Shown: positions 18,699 through 26,388 of the stretch, piece after piece
How the letters are laid out: every line of letters starts with the position of its first letter
How positions within the stretch are numbered: the first letter of the stretch is position 1
From: Kaistella haifensis DSM 19056
Lineage (GTDB): Bacteria > Bacteroidota > Bacteroidia > Flavobacteriales > Weeksellaceae
Direction: 5' to 3'
Assembly: GCF_000735695.2 (NCBI RefSeq)
Contig: NZ_JASZ02000011.1
Location: 62,001-126,000, forward strand
DNA: 64,000 nt
The notes under the pieces: model-generated
Seen by the model: only the letters and a program-made list of their open reading frames with translations
Database searches by the model: none
Told to the model about the DNA's origin: nothing
Position numbers and translations under genes: made by a program

Positions 18699-19004
18699 AT
18701 GGACAACAACCAAAACAACGACCAAAACAACATCAACATCAACTTAAACGAGATGATCGCAGCAGGTGTTTACTGTAACCTAGCTTTAGTAAATCATTCT
18801 CCTTCAGAATTCGTGGTAGATTTTATCCAATTGATGCCGGGTGTGCAACAAGCTAACGTTCGTTCAAGAGTAATCTTGGCACCTTTGCACGCAAAAAGAG
18901 TATTGAATGCATTACAACAAAATGTTGCTAACTATGAGCAGCAATTTGGCGAAATTAAAGAGGTTGAGCCTTTCGTAGTAGGTCAAAATAACGTTCAGGC
19001 ATAA
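18699..19004 (+). CDS. DUF3467 family protein
   Basis: A 101-residue protein matching DUF3467, a small conserved family often located just downstream of rpoC in Bacteroidota. An Asn/Gln-rich N-terminus (about 1-15) precedes the conserved core with NLALVNHSPSEFVVDF and PGVQQANVRSRVILAPLHAK. No catalytic residues or membrane segment are visible and it should be cytosolic. Its function is unknown. Its constant position after rpoC suggests a link to transcription or simple co-expression, which is inference. The 5' region carries the 7-nt repeat noted above; a terminator follows. Confidence 0.88.
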   Translation: MDNNQNNDQNNININLNEMIAAGVYCNLALVNHSPSEFVVDFIQLMPGVQQANVRSRVILAPLHAKRVLNALQQNVANYEQQFGEIKEVEPFVVGQNNVQA

Positions 19005-19027
19005 GCCAAAGCGTTTTGTAAAATACA

Positions 19028-19060
19028 GATCCCAACTTCACGGTTGGGATTTTTTTTTTC
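19028..19060 (+). terminator. Terminator of the rpoBC-DUF3467 unit
   Basis: ATCCCAAC and GTTGGGAT form an 8-bp stem with a TTCACG loop, followed by a run of T. Confidence 0.92.
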
Positions 19061-19162
19061 ATTGAGATGGATAATAATTAAATTTTATTACAAAGGGACA
19101 TCTTAATAAGGATTACCGCAAAATTAAGATTGGAGCGCAGATTTATTGCAAAAAACTGCTGC

Positions 19163-19209
19163 AAATGGGTAAAAATTCCCATTTAGAAACCGTGCTCAAA
19201 TTTAGCACG
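19163..19209 (-). terminator. Two hairpins downstream of the 19237 gene
   Basis: AAATGGG/CCCATTT (19163-19184) and CGTGCT/AGCACG (19191-19209) are adjacent palindromes beyond the 3' end of the minus-strand gene at 19237. Only short T-runs accompany them, so a terminator role is tentative. The rest of 19061-19236 shows nothing else. Confidence 0.4.
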
Positions 19210-19236
19210 CTACCATCGCGATAAAAAATCTCACCA

Positions 19237-20001
19237 TTAGAACTTCTCAGTTAAATACTTCCAATAGCGTTTAGGCAACCATTGAACGTGCAGTTTCATG
19301 TTTTTTCTTTCCATAATATTGGTTTTGAAAAAATAACGTTGCCATAATTTTTGGTATTTCTTTTCTTCCTCATGGTGAAGGTTTTGCGAATTTCTCATCA
19401 TTAAAATTTGATCTTCTTCCGGATAAAAAAAATCTGCGTTTACCATGTCATAGAAGATTCCGTAATTTCTCTTCAAATCGAAAATCATCAATTTCTGATC
19501 TTGATATCGATTTTTAAAATGATTTAATACCAAAGGCAATACATTAAAATCAGGCTCTACTTTCGAAAAATAAACATCATCCTTTAATTTCTCAAAACGC
19601 ACAAATGCTGTCATCCGGTGTTTTTCCCTGCCCACACTTTTGCAGATTTTAGAAATTTCTAAAATATCCGGATTCCCAAAATCCTGAAGAACATTTTCAT
19701 TAGGATGTTTCAGCGAGTGTTGCACAGCACTTAGAATCAATCGTTCACGATCTATTCTTTCAGAAAGATAAACCCATAGTAAATTTTTGATGCCTTCCTT
19801 GCCTAAATTTTTCTCCAATCTTTGCAGTACGCGATCCGCTTTATCGTTTTGGGCAATCACTTCGTACACTTCAGCGAAGAAATTTTCCTGTTGATAGTTT
19901 GATGAACTGATGATTTCTGCGTCCTTAAATTTATATTCGAAAATTTCGAAAATAGCGGTCAGCAAACCTTCAAAACTTCCGTCATATAGCAGGATGTTCA
20001 T
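19237..20001 (-). CDS. Probable DNA metabolism protein (TIGR03915/DUF4130 family)
   Basis: 254 residues matching the family known as 'probable DNA metabolism protein' that is almost always encoded beside a radical SAM protein and is sometimes fused to uracil-DNA glycosylase. The start MNILLYDGSFEGLLTAIFEIFE is characteristic, and the conserved region with VGREKHRMTAFVRFEKL and the block around DILMIFDLKRNYGIFYD-like sequence are visible. No catalytic chemistry has been assigned. It starts four nt after the stop of the radical SAM gene, so the two are coupled. A DNA repair role is inferred from the family and from the helix-hairpin-helix in the partner. Confidence 0.85.
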   Translation of the reverse strand: MNILLYDGSFEGLLTAIFEIFEYKFKDAEIISSSNYQQENFFAEVYEVIAQNDKADRVLQRLEKNLGKEGIKNLLWVYLSERIDRERLILSAVQHSLKHPNENVLQDFGNPDILEISKICKSVGREKHRMTAFVRFEKLKDDVYFSKVEPDFNVLPLVLNHFKNRYQDQKLMIFDLKRNYGIFYDMVNADFFYPEEDQILMMRNSQNLHHEEEKKYQKLWQRYFFKTNIMERKNMKLHVQWLPKRYWKYLTEKF

Positions 20002-20004
20002 ATT

Positions 20005-21261
20005 TTAAAATAAACTAAGCTGTTGAGAAAATGGATTTTGAAATTTGGACTTCATACCGGAAAGTAAAATTTTTCTCAAATTTTGCTCATCAATCAAGCG
20101 GTTGAAAATATTTTCACTTTCAAACTCCACAAAATATTTGGCTCTGTTTACAGCAACCCCCATTTTTTGAAGATGATCCAAAGTAAGCTTCTGGAATTTT
20201 CTGGCCATCAAAATTTTACCAGTCGATTTTGTCCCAATTCCGGGCACGCGCAAAATCATCTCTTTCGGCGCAGTGTTGATGTTCACAGGGAAATTCTCAC
20301 GATTTCTTAGCGCCCACGCTAATTTTGGATCCACTTCCAGATCAAGAAACGGATTATTTTTATCTAAAATTTCATCAGCACCAAATCCATAGAAACGCAT
20401 CAGCCAATCCGCCTGATATAAGCGGTTTTCCCTGAGAATGGGAACTTGAGAATGGATTGAAGGAAGGCGGCTGTCTTCCAAAACGGGAACATAACCTGAA
20501 TAATAAACGCGTTTTAGATTAAAGTTTTGGTAAAAATGATTGGCTACTTTTATGATTTTTAAATCGGTTTCGTTGGTGGCTCCCACGATCATCTGTGTAG
20601 ATTGACCGGCAGGTGCGAACTTTGGAATTTTCTTAAAGATTTTTCTTTCGTCTTTATACAAAATCAATTCGTTTTTAACAAAATCCATCGGCTTTATCAT
20701 TTCTGCGTGGGATTTGTCGGGAGCCAACAGTTTCAAACCTTTCTCTGTCGGAATTTCGATGTTGATGGACAGTCGGTCTGCATAAAGCCCTGCCTCCTTC
20801 ATCAGTTCTTCGCTAGCTCCAGGAATTGATTTTAGATGGATATAACCATTGAAGCGATGCTCGGTGCGTAACTTCTTGGCAACACGAACCAAGCGTTCCA
20901 TGGTGGTGTCTGCATCTTTGAAAATTCCTGAACTTAAAAAAAGACCTTCAATATAATTTCTGCGGTAAAAATTGATGGTTAAATCCACAACTTCTTCCAC
21001 CGTGAAAGCGGCACGTTTAATATCGTTTGATTTTCGAGAAACACAATATGCACAATCAAAAATACAGTGATTAGTCAACAAAATTTTAAGCAAGGAAACG
21101 CATCTCCCATCTTCGGTGTAGGAATGGCAAATACCCGAAGCATGGCTATTTCCTAAACCACCATTGTTTTTACGGTTTCCGCCACTTGAAGAGCAGGAAA
21201 CATCGTACTTTGCAGCATCTGCAAGTATTTCTAATTTTTCCTGAATGCGTGAGAAATCCAT
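20005..21261 (-). CDS. Putative DNA modification/repair radical SAM protein (TIGR03916)
   Basis: 418 residues. The radical SAM cluster motif is C66-x3-C70-x2-C73 (NHCIFDCAYC), coordinating a 4Fe-4S cluster for S-adenosylmethionine cleavage. Further Cys residues near the N-terminus (VSCSSSGGNR, SGICHS) are conserved-looking. The C-terminal part carries a helix-hairpin-helix DNA-binding motif (RVPGIGTKSTGKILMAR). The combination with the downstream gene is a known pair thought to act on damaged or modified DNA, but the substrate is unknown. Start ATG is right for the family. The product ends 4 nt before the partner's start. Confidence 0.9.
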   Translation of the reverse strand: MDFSRIQEKLEILADAAKYDVSCSSSGGNRKNNGGLGNSHASGICHSYTEDGRCVSLLKILLTNHCIFDCAYCVSRKSNDIKRAAFTVEEVVDLTINFYRRNYIEGLFLSSGIFKDADTTMERLVRVAKKLRTEHRFNGYIHLKSIPGASEELMKEAGLYADRLSINIEIPTEKGLKLLAPDKSHAEMIKPMDFVKNELILYKDERKIFKKIPKFAPAGQSTQMIVGATNETDLKIIKVANHFYQNFNLKRVYYSGYVPVLEDSRLPSIHSQVPILRENRLYQADWLMRFYGFGADEILDKNNPFLDLEVDPKLAWALRNRENFPVNINTAPKEMILRVPGIGTKSTGKILMARKFQKLTLDHLQKMGVAVNRAKYFVEFESENIFNRLIDEQNLRKILLSGMKSKFQNPFSQQLSLF

Positions 21262-21344
21262 TATATTATGTTAAATTAAATAAACAAATTTAATAAAAAA
21301 TGATGAAAAAGAGTAGTTTTTCGATAATAAAATCTGAATTATTT

Positions 21345-21374
21345 TTTAAAAAAAAATCCCATCCGAAGATGGGA
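21345..21374 (-). terminator. ribB terminator
   Basis: Read on the minus strand, TCCCATC, TTCG-type loop, GATGGGA is followed by a run of T (A-run at 21345-21356 on the plus strand). Confidence 0.88.
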
Positions 21375-21398
21375 ATAATTGCTTGTTGAAGAGGGGTC

Positions 21399-22520
21399 TT
21401 ATAGCGGAACCATTTCCGTTACTTCTACATCGTAGCCACCGACCAATGGTTTTTGGTTGACGTTTTGGGTGATCACGCGGAATTTGGTAATTCCTAAATT
21501 CTTTAAGATCTGGGTTCCAATTCCGTAATCGTGGAAGTTGGAAGCTAAAGTAGGTCTTTTCTCCTGCCCATCTTGGAAATCGATAAACTGTTGCAACTTT
21601 CTCAAGGTGTTTTCCGCGTTCGATACATTGTTGATGAATATGATTGCACCTTTTCCTTCGTCATTAATCATTTTGGTGATTTTTTCTAGCAATGGTTTTT
21701 CACCGGTAGAAAGTCTGTTGAGCACATCAAAATAAGAATTAGATGCCTGCACCCGCACCAAAACTGGTTCATCTGCTACCCAGGTGCCTTTCGTTAAAGC
21801 AAAATGGATCTGGTCGGTGCTGGTTTCTTTAAATGCATAAAAATCATAGTCGCCATAGAAGGTTTTTACTTTTCGCTCTTCGATGCGCTCGATCAAATCG
21901 CCTTTTTTCAGTTGATAATGAATAAGATCCTCGATGGAAATAATTTTCAAATCATGTTTTTTTGCCAACTCTACCAATTCCGGAAGACGAGCCATTGATC
22001 CATCATCGTTCATGATTTCACAAATTACGCCTCCTTCTTTTAGGCCTGCAAGCTTTGTTAAATCAATTGCTGCTTCGGTGTGACCGGCTCTTTTCAGTAC
22101 GCCACCTTTTTTTGCTCTCAGCGGGAAAATATGACCGGGCCTCATGAAATCGGTTGGCTTTGTATTTTCGTCCATCAATGCTAAAATGGTTTTGCTTCGG
22201 TCACTTGCCGAAATACCGGTAGAAACGCCTTCTCCTAAAAGATCTACAGAAACAGTAAATGCGGTTTCTTTCGGATCGCTGCTTCGGGTTACCATGATGT
22301 CGAGCCCTAGTTCGTCGCATCTCTTTTCAGGCAGTGGAGTACAAATAAGCCCTCTTCCGTAGATCGTCATGAAGTTGATGATTTCCGGAGTGGTCAATTC
22401 TGCTGCGGATAAAAAATCGCCCTCGTTTTCACGGTTTTCGTCATCTACTACGATGATTATTTTTCCGTTTCTCAGGTCTTCTATTGCTTCGGGAATAGTA
22501 TTAAGTTGAATATCTGACAT
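21399..22520 (-). CDS. ribB: 3,4-dihydroxy-2-butanone-4-phosphate synthase with inactive GTP cyclohydrolase II-like domain
   Basis: 373 residues in two domains. The N-terminal domain (about 1-200) is a complete DHBP synthase, which converts ribulose 5-phosphate to the four-carbon riboflavin precursor; [19 protein letters not shown] and GHTEAAIDL are intact. The C-terminal domain (about 206-373) has the length of GTP cyclohydrolase II, but contains no cysteine at all, so the three zinc ligands of RibA are absent, and the usual RVHSECLTGD stretch reads [10 protein letters not shown]. This resembles the RibBX variant described in Proteobacteria, where the second domain is not a cyclohydrolase. 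A separate RibA should exist elsewhere. A promoter lies directly upstream. Confidence 0.9.
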   Translation of the reverse strand: MSDIQLNTIPEAIEDLRNGKIIIVVDDENRENEGDFLSAAELTTPEIINFMTIYGRGLICTPLPEKRCDELGLDIMVTRSSDPKETAFTVSVDLLGEGVSTGISASDRSKTILALMDENTKPTDFMRPGHIFPLRAKKGGVLKRAGHTEAAIDLTKLAGLKEGGVICEIMNDDGSMARLPELVELAKKHDLKIISIEDLIHYQLKKGDLIERIEERKVKTFYGDYDFYAFKETSTDQIHFALTKGTWVADEPVLVRVQASNSYFDVLNRLSTGEKPLLEKITKMINDEGKGAIIFINNVSNAENTLRKLQQFIDFQDGQEKRPTLASNFHDYGIGTQILKNLGITKFRVITQNVNQKPLVGGYDVEVTEMVPL

Positions 22521-22539
22521 TTTACTTTTTTAGATGGCG

Positions 22540-22569
22540 CAAAGATACTGAGTTTTAAGAAAGTGGCAA
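22540..22569 (-). promoter_or_regulatory. ribB promoter
   Basis: On the minus strand TTG (CAA at 22567-22569), 19 nt, TATCTTTG (CAAAGATA at 22540-22547). The leader is about 15 nt. No FMN riboswitch fits in that space. Confidence 0.75.
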
Positions 22570-22600
22570 GGATAAATTGGGAATGGATTCCAAAAAAACG

Positions 22601-22956
22601 CTCGCAGATTTTACAGATTGAGCAGATTCATATTGGAACCAATCCGCTAAATCGGCTGAATCCGCGAGAGATTCTTATTGATGAAGAAAACTCTCGCAGA
22701 TTTTACAGATTGAGCAAATTCATATTGGAACCAATCAGCAATATCAGCAGAATCAGCGAGAGATTCTTATTGATTAAGAATACTCTCGCAGATTTTACAG
22801 ATTGAGCAGATTCATATTGGAACCAATCCGCTAAATCGGCTGAATCCGCGAGAGATTCTTATTGATTAAGAATACTCTCGCAGATTTTACAGATTGAGCA
22901 GATTAAAATTGGTATGAATCCGCAGTATTAGCATAATCAGCGAGAGATTTTTATGA
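22601..22956. repeat. 92-bp tandem repeat array, about four units
   Basis: Units begin with CTCGCAG at 22601, 22693, 22785 and 22877, an exact 92-bp period. Each unit is itself an imperfect inverted repeat: the left arm has three 9-nt steps of CAGATTNNN and the right arm three 9-nt steps of the complementary AATCNGCNN, closing with GCGAG. Units 1 and 3 are nearly identical, whereas units 2 and 4 differ in the right arm. The array fills the space between the end of the luciferase-like gene and the ribB promoter. An ORF at 22563-22805 inside it is not a gene. Confidence 0.9.
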
Positions 22957-22959
22957 GTT

Positions 22960-23964
22960 TTAGATCATTCCGTCGACAGCCGTTTTGATGATTTCGTAAG
23001 ATTTCAAACGCGCTTGTTCATCGTAGATATGTGAAGTAATCATCAATTCATCCACCTGAAAAGCTTCCTGAAAACTAGTGAGTTTTGATTGGATGGTTTC
23101 TTCACTTCCAATAAAACTGTAATGCAACATTTTCAAAACGTGGGCTTTTTCCATCGGGTTCCATAACTCGTCGATGTCCTCTACTGGCGGTGAATAGGGC
23201 TTTCTGTCGTTTCTGATAATGTTGAGGAAAGCTTGGTGAAGTGTTGTTGATAATTTCTTCGCTTCTTCGTCGGTTTCAGCGGCAATTCCGTTCACACAAG
23301 CAATAGCATAAGATTCCGGGAATTTCTCGCTCGGTTTGTAATTTTCTCTATAAATCTGAAATGCATGAACCATCATATCCGGTGCGAAATGACCAGCGAA
23401 TGCATAAGGCAAGCCCATTTCCGCGGCAAGCCAGGCACTGTCGGTGCTCGATCCCAAAATATAAATCGGGATATCGCAACCTTCACCGGGAATGGCTCTA
23501 ACCAAACTCGTGGAGTTTTCTACCGAGAAATATTGTTGCAATTCCTGTATTTGCCTCGGAAACTGTTCATTGATGATCATTGGATTTCTGCCTAACGCTT
23601 TGGCTGTTAAACCATCCGTTCCGGGTGCTCGCCCCACGCCGAGATCGATTCTTCCCGGGAATAAGCTTTCCAGAGTTCCAAACTGTTCGGCAATCACAAG
23701 TGAGCTGTGATTCGGCAGCATAATTCCGCCTGACCCTACACGGATTTTCTCGGTTCCGTTGGCGATAAAGCCTATTAATACAGAGGTTGCGGAACTTGCG
23801 ATACTCGGCATGTTGTGATGTTCGGCAAGCCAAAATCGTTTGTAACCCAATTTTTCTGTGTGCTTTGCTAATGTTAAACTCTCGTGGAAAGAGTCGTGTA
23901 TGGTTTTATTTTGTTTTACGGGAGCTAAATCCAGGACCGATAATTCGAATCTTTTCATTGTCAT
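22960..23964 (-). CDS. Luciferase-like monooxygenase (LLM class oxidoreductase)
   Basis: 334 residues of the bacterial-luciferase superfamily, group of YhbW/YwcH-like single-component-annotated enzymes that use reduced flavin. A TIM-barrel pattern is seen, with [10 protein letters not shown] (about residues 44-53), [12 protein letters not shown] (about 76-87), and [13 protein letters not shown] (about 105-117), all family signatures. The substrate cannot be deduced. Two in-frame starts, 23964 and 23958 (MKRFELS), are possible; the shorter fits the family better. It stands alone, with a minus-strand -7 element TACTTTTG at 23987-23994. Confidence 0.88.
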   Translation of the reverse strand: MTMKRFELSVLDLAPVKQNKTIHDSFHESLTLAKHTEKLGYKRFWLAEHHNMPSIASSATSVLIGFIANGTEKIRVGSGGIMLPNHSSLVIAEQFGTLESLFPGRIDLGVGRAPGTDGLTAKALGRNPMIINEQFPRQIQELQQYFSVENSTSLVRAIPGEGCDIPIYILGSSTDSAWLAAEMGLPYAFAGHFAPDMMVHAFQIYRENYKPSEKFPESYAIACVNGIAAETDEEAKKLSTTLHQAFLNIIRNDRKPYSPPVEDIDELWNPMEKAHVLKMLHYSFIGSEETIQSKLTSFQEAFQVDELMITSHIYDEQARLKSYEIIKTAVDGMI

Positions 23965-23986
23965 TTTTTATTTAATTAAAGCATTA

Positions 23987-23994
23987 CAAAAGTA
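23987..23994 (-). promoter_or_regulatory. -7 element of the luciferase-like gene
   Basis: Minus-strand TACTTTTG, about 25-30 nt upstream of the start codon; no certain -33 TTG. Confidence 0.5.
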
Positions 23995-24107
23995 CGTTCT
24001 TTCTTACACCAATTTTCCTTCTAGTGATATTTAAAACAAATTATAAAGATATTTTAAAACTATCTATCAATTTTTATTGAAATTTGCGTTTTATAGAAAA
24101 TACCAAA

Positions 24108-25484
24108 ATGCAAAGATTTTTTATTGCCATATTCTTGATTTTAAGTTTCAAAATATTTTCGCAAACTACTGCGGTAACTGCTTCCCCACAGGATTTTTAT
24201 TTTCCGAAAATAAAATCTTCGATTACGATGCCTGTGAAAATTCCGCTTTCCGAGATTGGCAATATCATCAATGCTTCGGTAAAAGATTTGATTTTTGAAG
24301 ACAGAGCCTTCACCGATAATAACAATGATCAGTTTAAAGTGAAAGTTTGGAAAACCCGCGCTATCAGATTAGTTGGCGGAACTCAACAGAATCTTTTAAT
24401 TGAAGTTCCTTTGAAAATTTGGGTGGAAAAAGGCATCGGAACTTTTGGGGTTTATACCTATCAGCAAACGACTTTCGAAACGGTGATGTATTTTAATATG
24501 CAATTGACCTTCAATAATAATTGGAAAATGACGACCCAAACCTCGCCGATGGGTTTCAAATGGGTGAAAAAACCGGTTTTGGATTTCGGAAGAATTCAGG
24601 TACCGATTACTTCTTTGGTGGAAGAAAGTTTAAAGAAACAACAAGCCGATTTCTGCAAAACCATTGACGAAATGATGGTTGCTCAGCTAAATTTTCAGCA
24701 GTATGCGGTGATGGCGTGGAACCAATTTGCCCAACCATTCCATGTTTCGGAGGATTACAATACCTGGCTGAAAATCACTCCCGTGAGTGTGAATGTTTCG
24801 CCACTCGTTTTTTATGGCAATCAAATCGAAGCAAATATCGGAATTGATGCTTTTTCGGAAACTTTTACCGGTCAAAAACCTGCCGCAACACCTTTAATTA
24901 AATCAATTGCGAATTTTAATTTTGTTCAGACTTTACCGCAGAAATTTCTTCTGCAAACTACCGCCAATATTCCATTTACAGAAGCTACGAAAATTGCGGA
25001 ACAGCTGTTTTTATGGAAAGAATTCGATTTCCGAGAGGGAAAATCCAAGATTAAAATCAATGCTGTGAAAGTGTTTGCGGAAAACGAAAGGGTGATGATT
25101 GAAGCGACTACCGAAGGTGCGGTAAATGGAATTTCTTACATTTCCGGAGTTCCCGTTTACGATGAAGTGCTTCGGAAAATTGTTTTAAAAGACACAAAAT
25201 TTAAGTTGAAGACCAAAAATATTCTTCAGAAAACCGCCACATTGCTTTTTCAAGGTAAAATTGTGAAAATGATCGAACAAGAATACGGAATTCCAACCGC
25301 CGAACTGGAAGATTCATCCAAAAAAAGCATCGAAGAAACCTTTAATAAAGAATATTATAAAGGACTTAAAATGGAAGGTAAAGTGTTTAAAGTCAAGCCG
25401 ACACAAATTTTACTTAATCCAAATGGCATCACCGCGGTAGTTGATACCGAAGCCCAAATGAAATTGCGGGTTCAAGGAATGTAA
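24108..25484 (+). CDS. DUF4403 family secreted protein
   Basis: 458 residues from ATG 24108, chosen because MQRFFIAIFLILSFKIFSQ is a clean signal peptide; the frame is open back to TTG 24084, which would put charged residues ahead of it. The mature protein is a beta-rich repeat of two related halves, as in DUF4403 (FPKIKSSITMPVKIPLSEI, later NFNFVQTLPQKFLLQTTANI, VFKVKPTQILLNPNGITAVV). The family is found in Bacteroidota and related phyla and is presumed periplasmic or envelope-associated; its job is unknown. It is monocistronic and followed by tRNA-Cys. Confidence 0.85.
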   Translation: MQRFFIAIFLILSFKIFSQTTAVTASPQDFYFPKIKSSITMPVKIPLSEIGNIINASVKDLIFEDRAFTDNNNDQFKVKVWKTRAIRLVGGTQQNLLIEVPLKIWVEKGIGTFGVYTYQQTTFETVMYFNMQLTFNNNWKMTTQTSPMGFKWVKKPVLDFGRIQVPITSLVEESLKKQQADFCKTIDEMMVAQLNFQQYAVMAWNQFAQPFHVSEDYNTWLKITPVSVNVSPLVFYGNQIEANIGIDAFSETFTGQKPAATPLIKSIANFNFVQTLPQKFLLQTTANIPFTEATKIAEQLFLWKEFDFREGKSKIKINAVKVFAENERVMIEATTEGAVNGISYISGVPVYDEVLRKIVLKDTKFKLKTKNILQKTATLLFQGKIVKMIEQEYGIPTAELEDSSKKSIEETFNKEYYKGLKMEGKVFKVKPTQILLNPNGITAVVDTEAQMKLRVQGM

Positions 25485-25498
25485 GTGTTTTTCTAAAT

Positions 25499-25533
25499 TT
25501 GTTTTTTTACTTTTTAAAAAAATGCTATATTTG
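25499..25533 (+). promoter_or_regulatory. tRNA-Cys promoter
   Basis: TTG at 25499-25501 and TATATTTG at 25526-25533, 24-nt spacing, 11 nt before the tRNA. Confidence 0.65.
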
Positions 25534-25544
25534 CAAACCTAAAT

Positions 25545-25615
25545 GGTTCTTTGGCCGAGTGGTTAGGCAGTGGTCTGCAACACCATCTACAGCGGTTCGA
25601 ATCCGCTAGGAACCT
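25545..25615 (+). tRNA. tRNA-Cys (GCA)
   Basis: The acceptor GGTTCTT pairs with AGGAACC (one G-T pair), the anticodon loop CTGCAAC reads GCA, and the T arm GGTTCGAATCC is intact; the discriminator is T, not U73-encoded CCA. Confidence 0.96.
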
Positions 25616-25742
25616 CCAGAAAGCAAGCCTCTGAATTTCAGATGCTTGCTTTTGTTTTTTGATATAATTTATTATTTTTAACGTTTCTTTAACCCTGCTT
25701 TGGTTTCGTTTTTGGCGTACGTTCAATATTAAATTTAAAGTT

Positions 25743-26330
25743 ATGAAAGCAATTATCAATACAAAAGCACAAAATAAATTTACTTTTGGTTTTAAAAATA
25801 TAGTTGTAGCAGGTTTTGCGTCGGTTTTGATGATTACGGCTTGTACAAAAGATAATACCGTTGCAGAAAAATCTTTGGAGCAACAAAAAATGGAATTTCA
25901 ATCCAGACAGTTGGAGATTGAGAAACAAAAATTAGCCATCGAAAAAGAAAAAATGGCTTATGAAACTCAGAGAAAAGCAGATAGTATTGCTGAGGTAAAT
26001 AATGCAAAAACTCAGGCTGCTGCAGCAAAACCTCAAGTAATCAGAGAGACCAAAACGGTTTATGTGAATAATACACCGAGATCATCAAGCTCAAGTTCGA
26101 ATTCAGAAACTTATGCTGGAACTTCTCAAGGAACAACTACTTCTCAGAAGCAAGGGATGAGTAAAGCTGCTAAAGGAACGATTATCGGTACTGTAGGTGG
26201 TGCTGCCGCTGGTGCGATTATTAGTAAAAAGAATCGTGCTGCAGGTGCAGTAATTGGTGGTATCGTAGGTGGTGCCACAGGTTACACCATCGGTAGAGCT
26301 GGAGATCGAAAAGACGGAAGAGTACAGTAA
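25743..26330 (+). CDS. Glycine-zipper lipoprotein
   Basis: 195 residues. The N-terminus ends in a lipobox (SVLMITAC, Cys near residue 34), so it is lipidated. A charged coiled coil follows (about 40-80, EKQKLAIEKEKMAYETQRK), then a Ser/Thr-rich linker and a glycine-zipper pair (GTIIGTVGGAAAGAIISKK and GAVIGGIVGGATGYTIGRA, about 145-185) of the YMGG/2TM type found in outer-membrane lipoproteins such as SlyB. The role is presumed to be envelope integrity. The unusually long region before the lipobox begins MKAIINTKAQNK and may include a spare start. It is followed by a terminator. Confidence 0.85.
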   Translation: MKAIINTKAQNKFTFGFKNIVVAGFASVLMITACTKDNTVAEKSLEQQKMEFQSRQLEIEKQKLAIEKEKMAYETQRKADSIAEVNNAKTQAAAAKPQVIRETKTVYVNNTPRSSSSSSNSETYAGTSQGTTTSQKQGMSKAAKGTIIGTVGGAAAGAIISKKNRAAGAVIGGIVGGATGYTIGRAGDRKDGRVQ

Positions 26331-26358
26331 CGGAAAATTCCCGGACGATATAATTAAA

Positions 26359-26388
26359 AGATTGCTTATTTTTAAGCAATCTTTTTTT
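26359..26388 (+). terminator. Terminator abutting the next start codon
   Basis: AGATTGCTT and AAGCAATCT form a 9-bp stem and the T-run (26382-26388) ends directly at the ATG of the membrane protein at 26389. Confidence 0.85.

Noticed and set aside
22540-22600. FMN riboswitch upstream of ribB
   Set aside because: The space from promoter to start codon is only about 15 nt, too short to hold one.
22563-22805. Plus-strand ORF of 80 codons in the 92-bp array
   Set aside because: It is a by-product of the tandem repeats: 92 is not a multiple of three, the residues repeat with the array, and no family or start signal is seen.
22601-22956. Possible CRISPR array
   Set aside because: The units are 92 bp with internal inverted symmetry and no unique spacers of regular length; no cas genes are nearby.
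26269-26388. N-terminal extension of the membrane protein
   Set aside because: It would overlap the preceding lipoprotein gene and a terminator hairpin; the ATG at 26389 is preferred.
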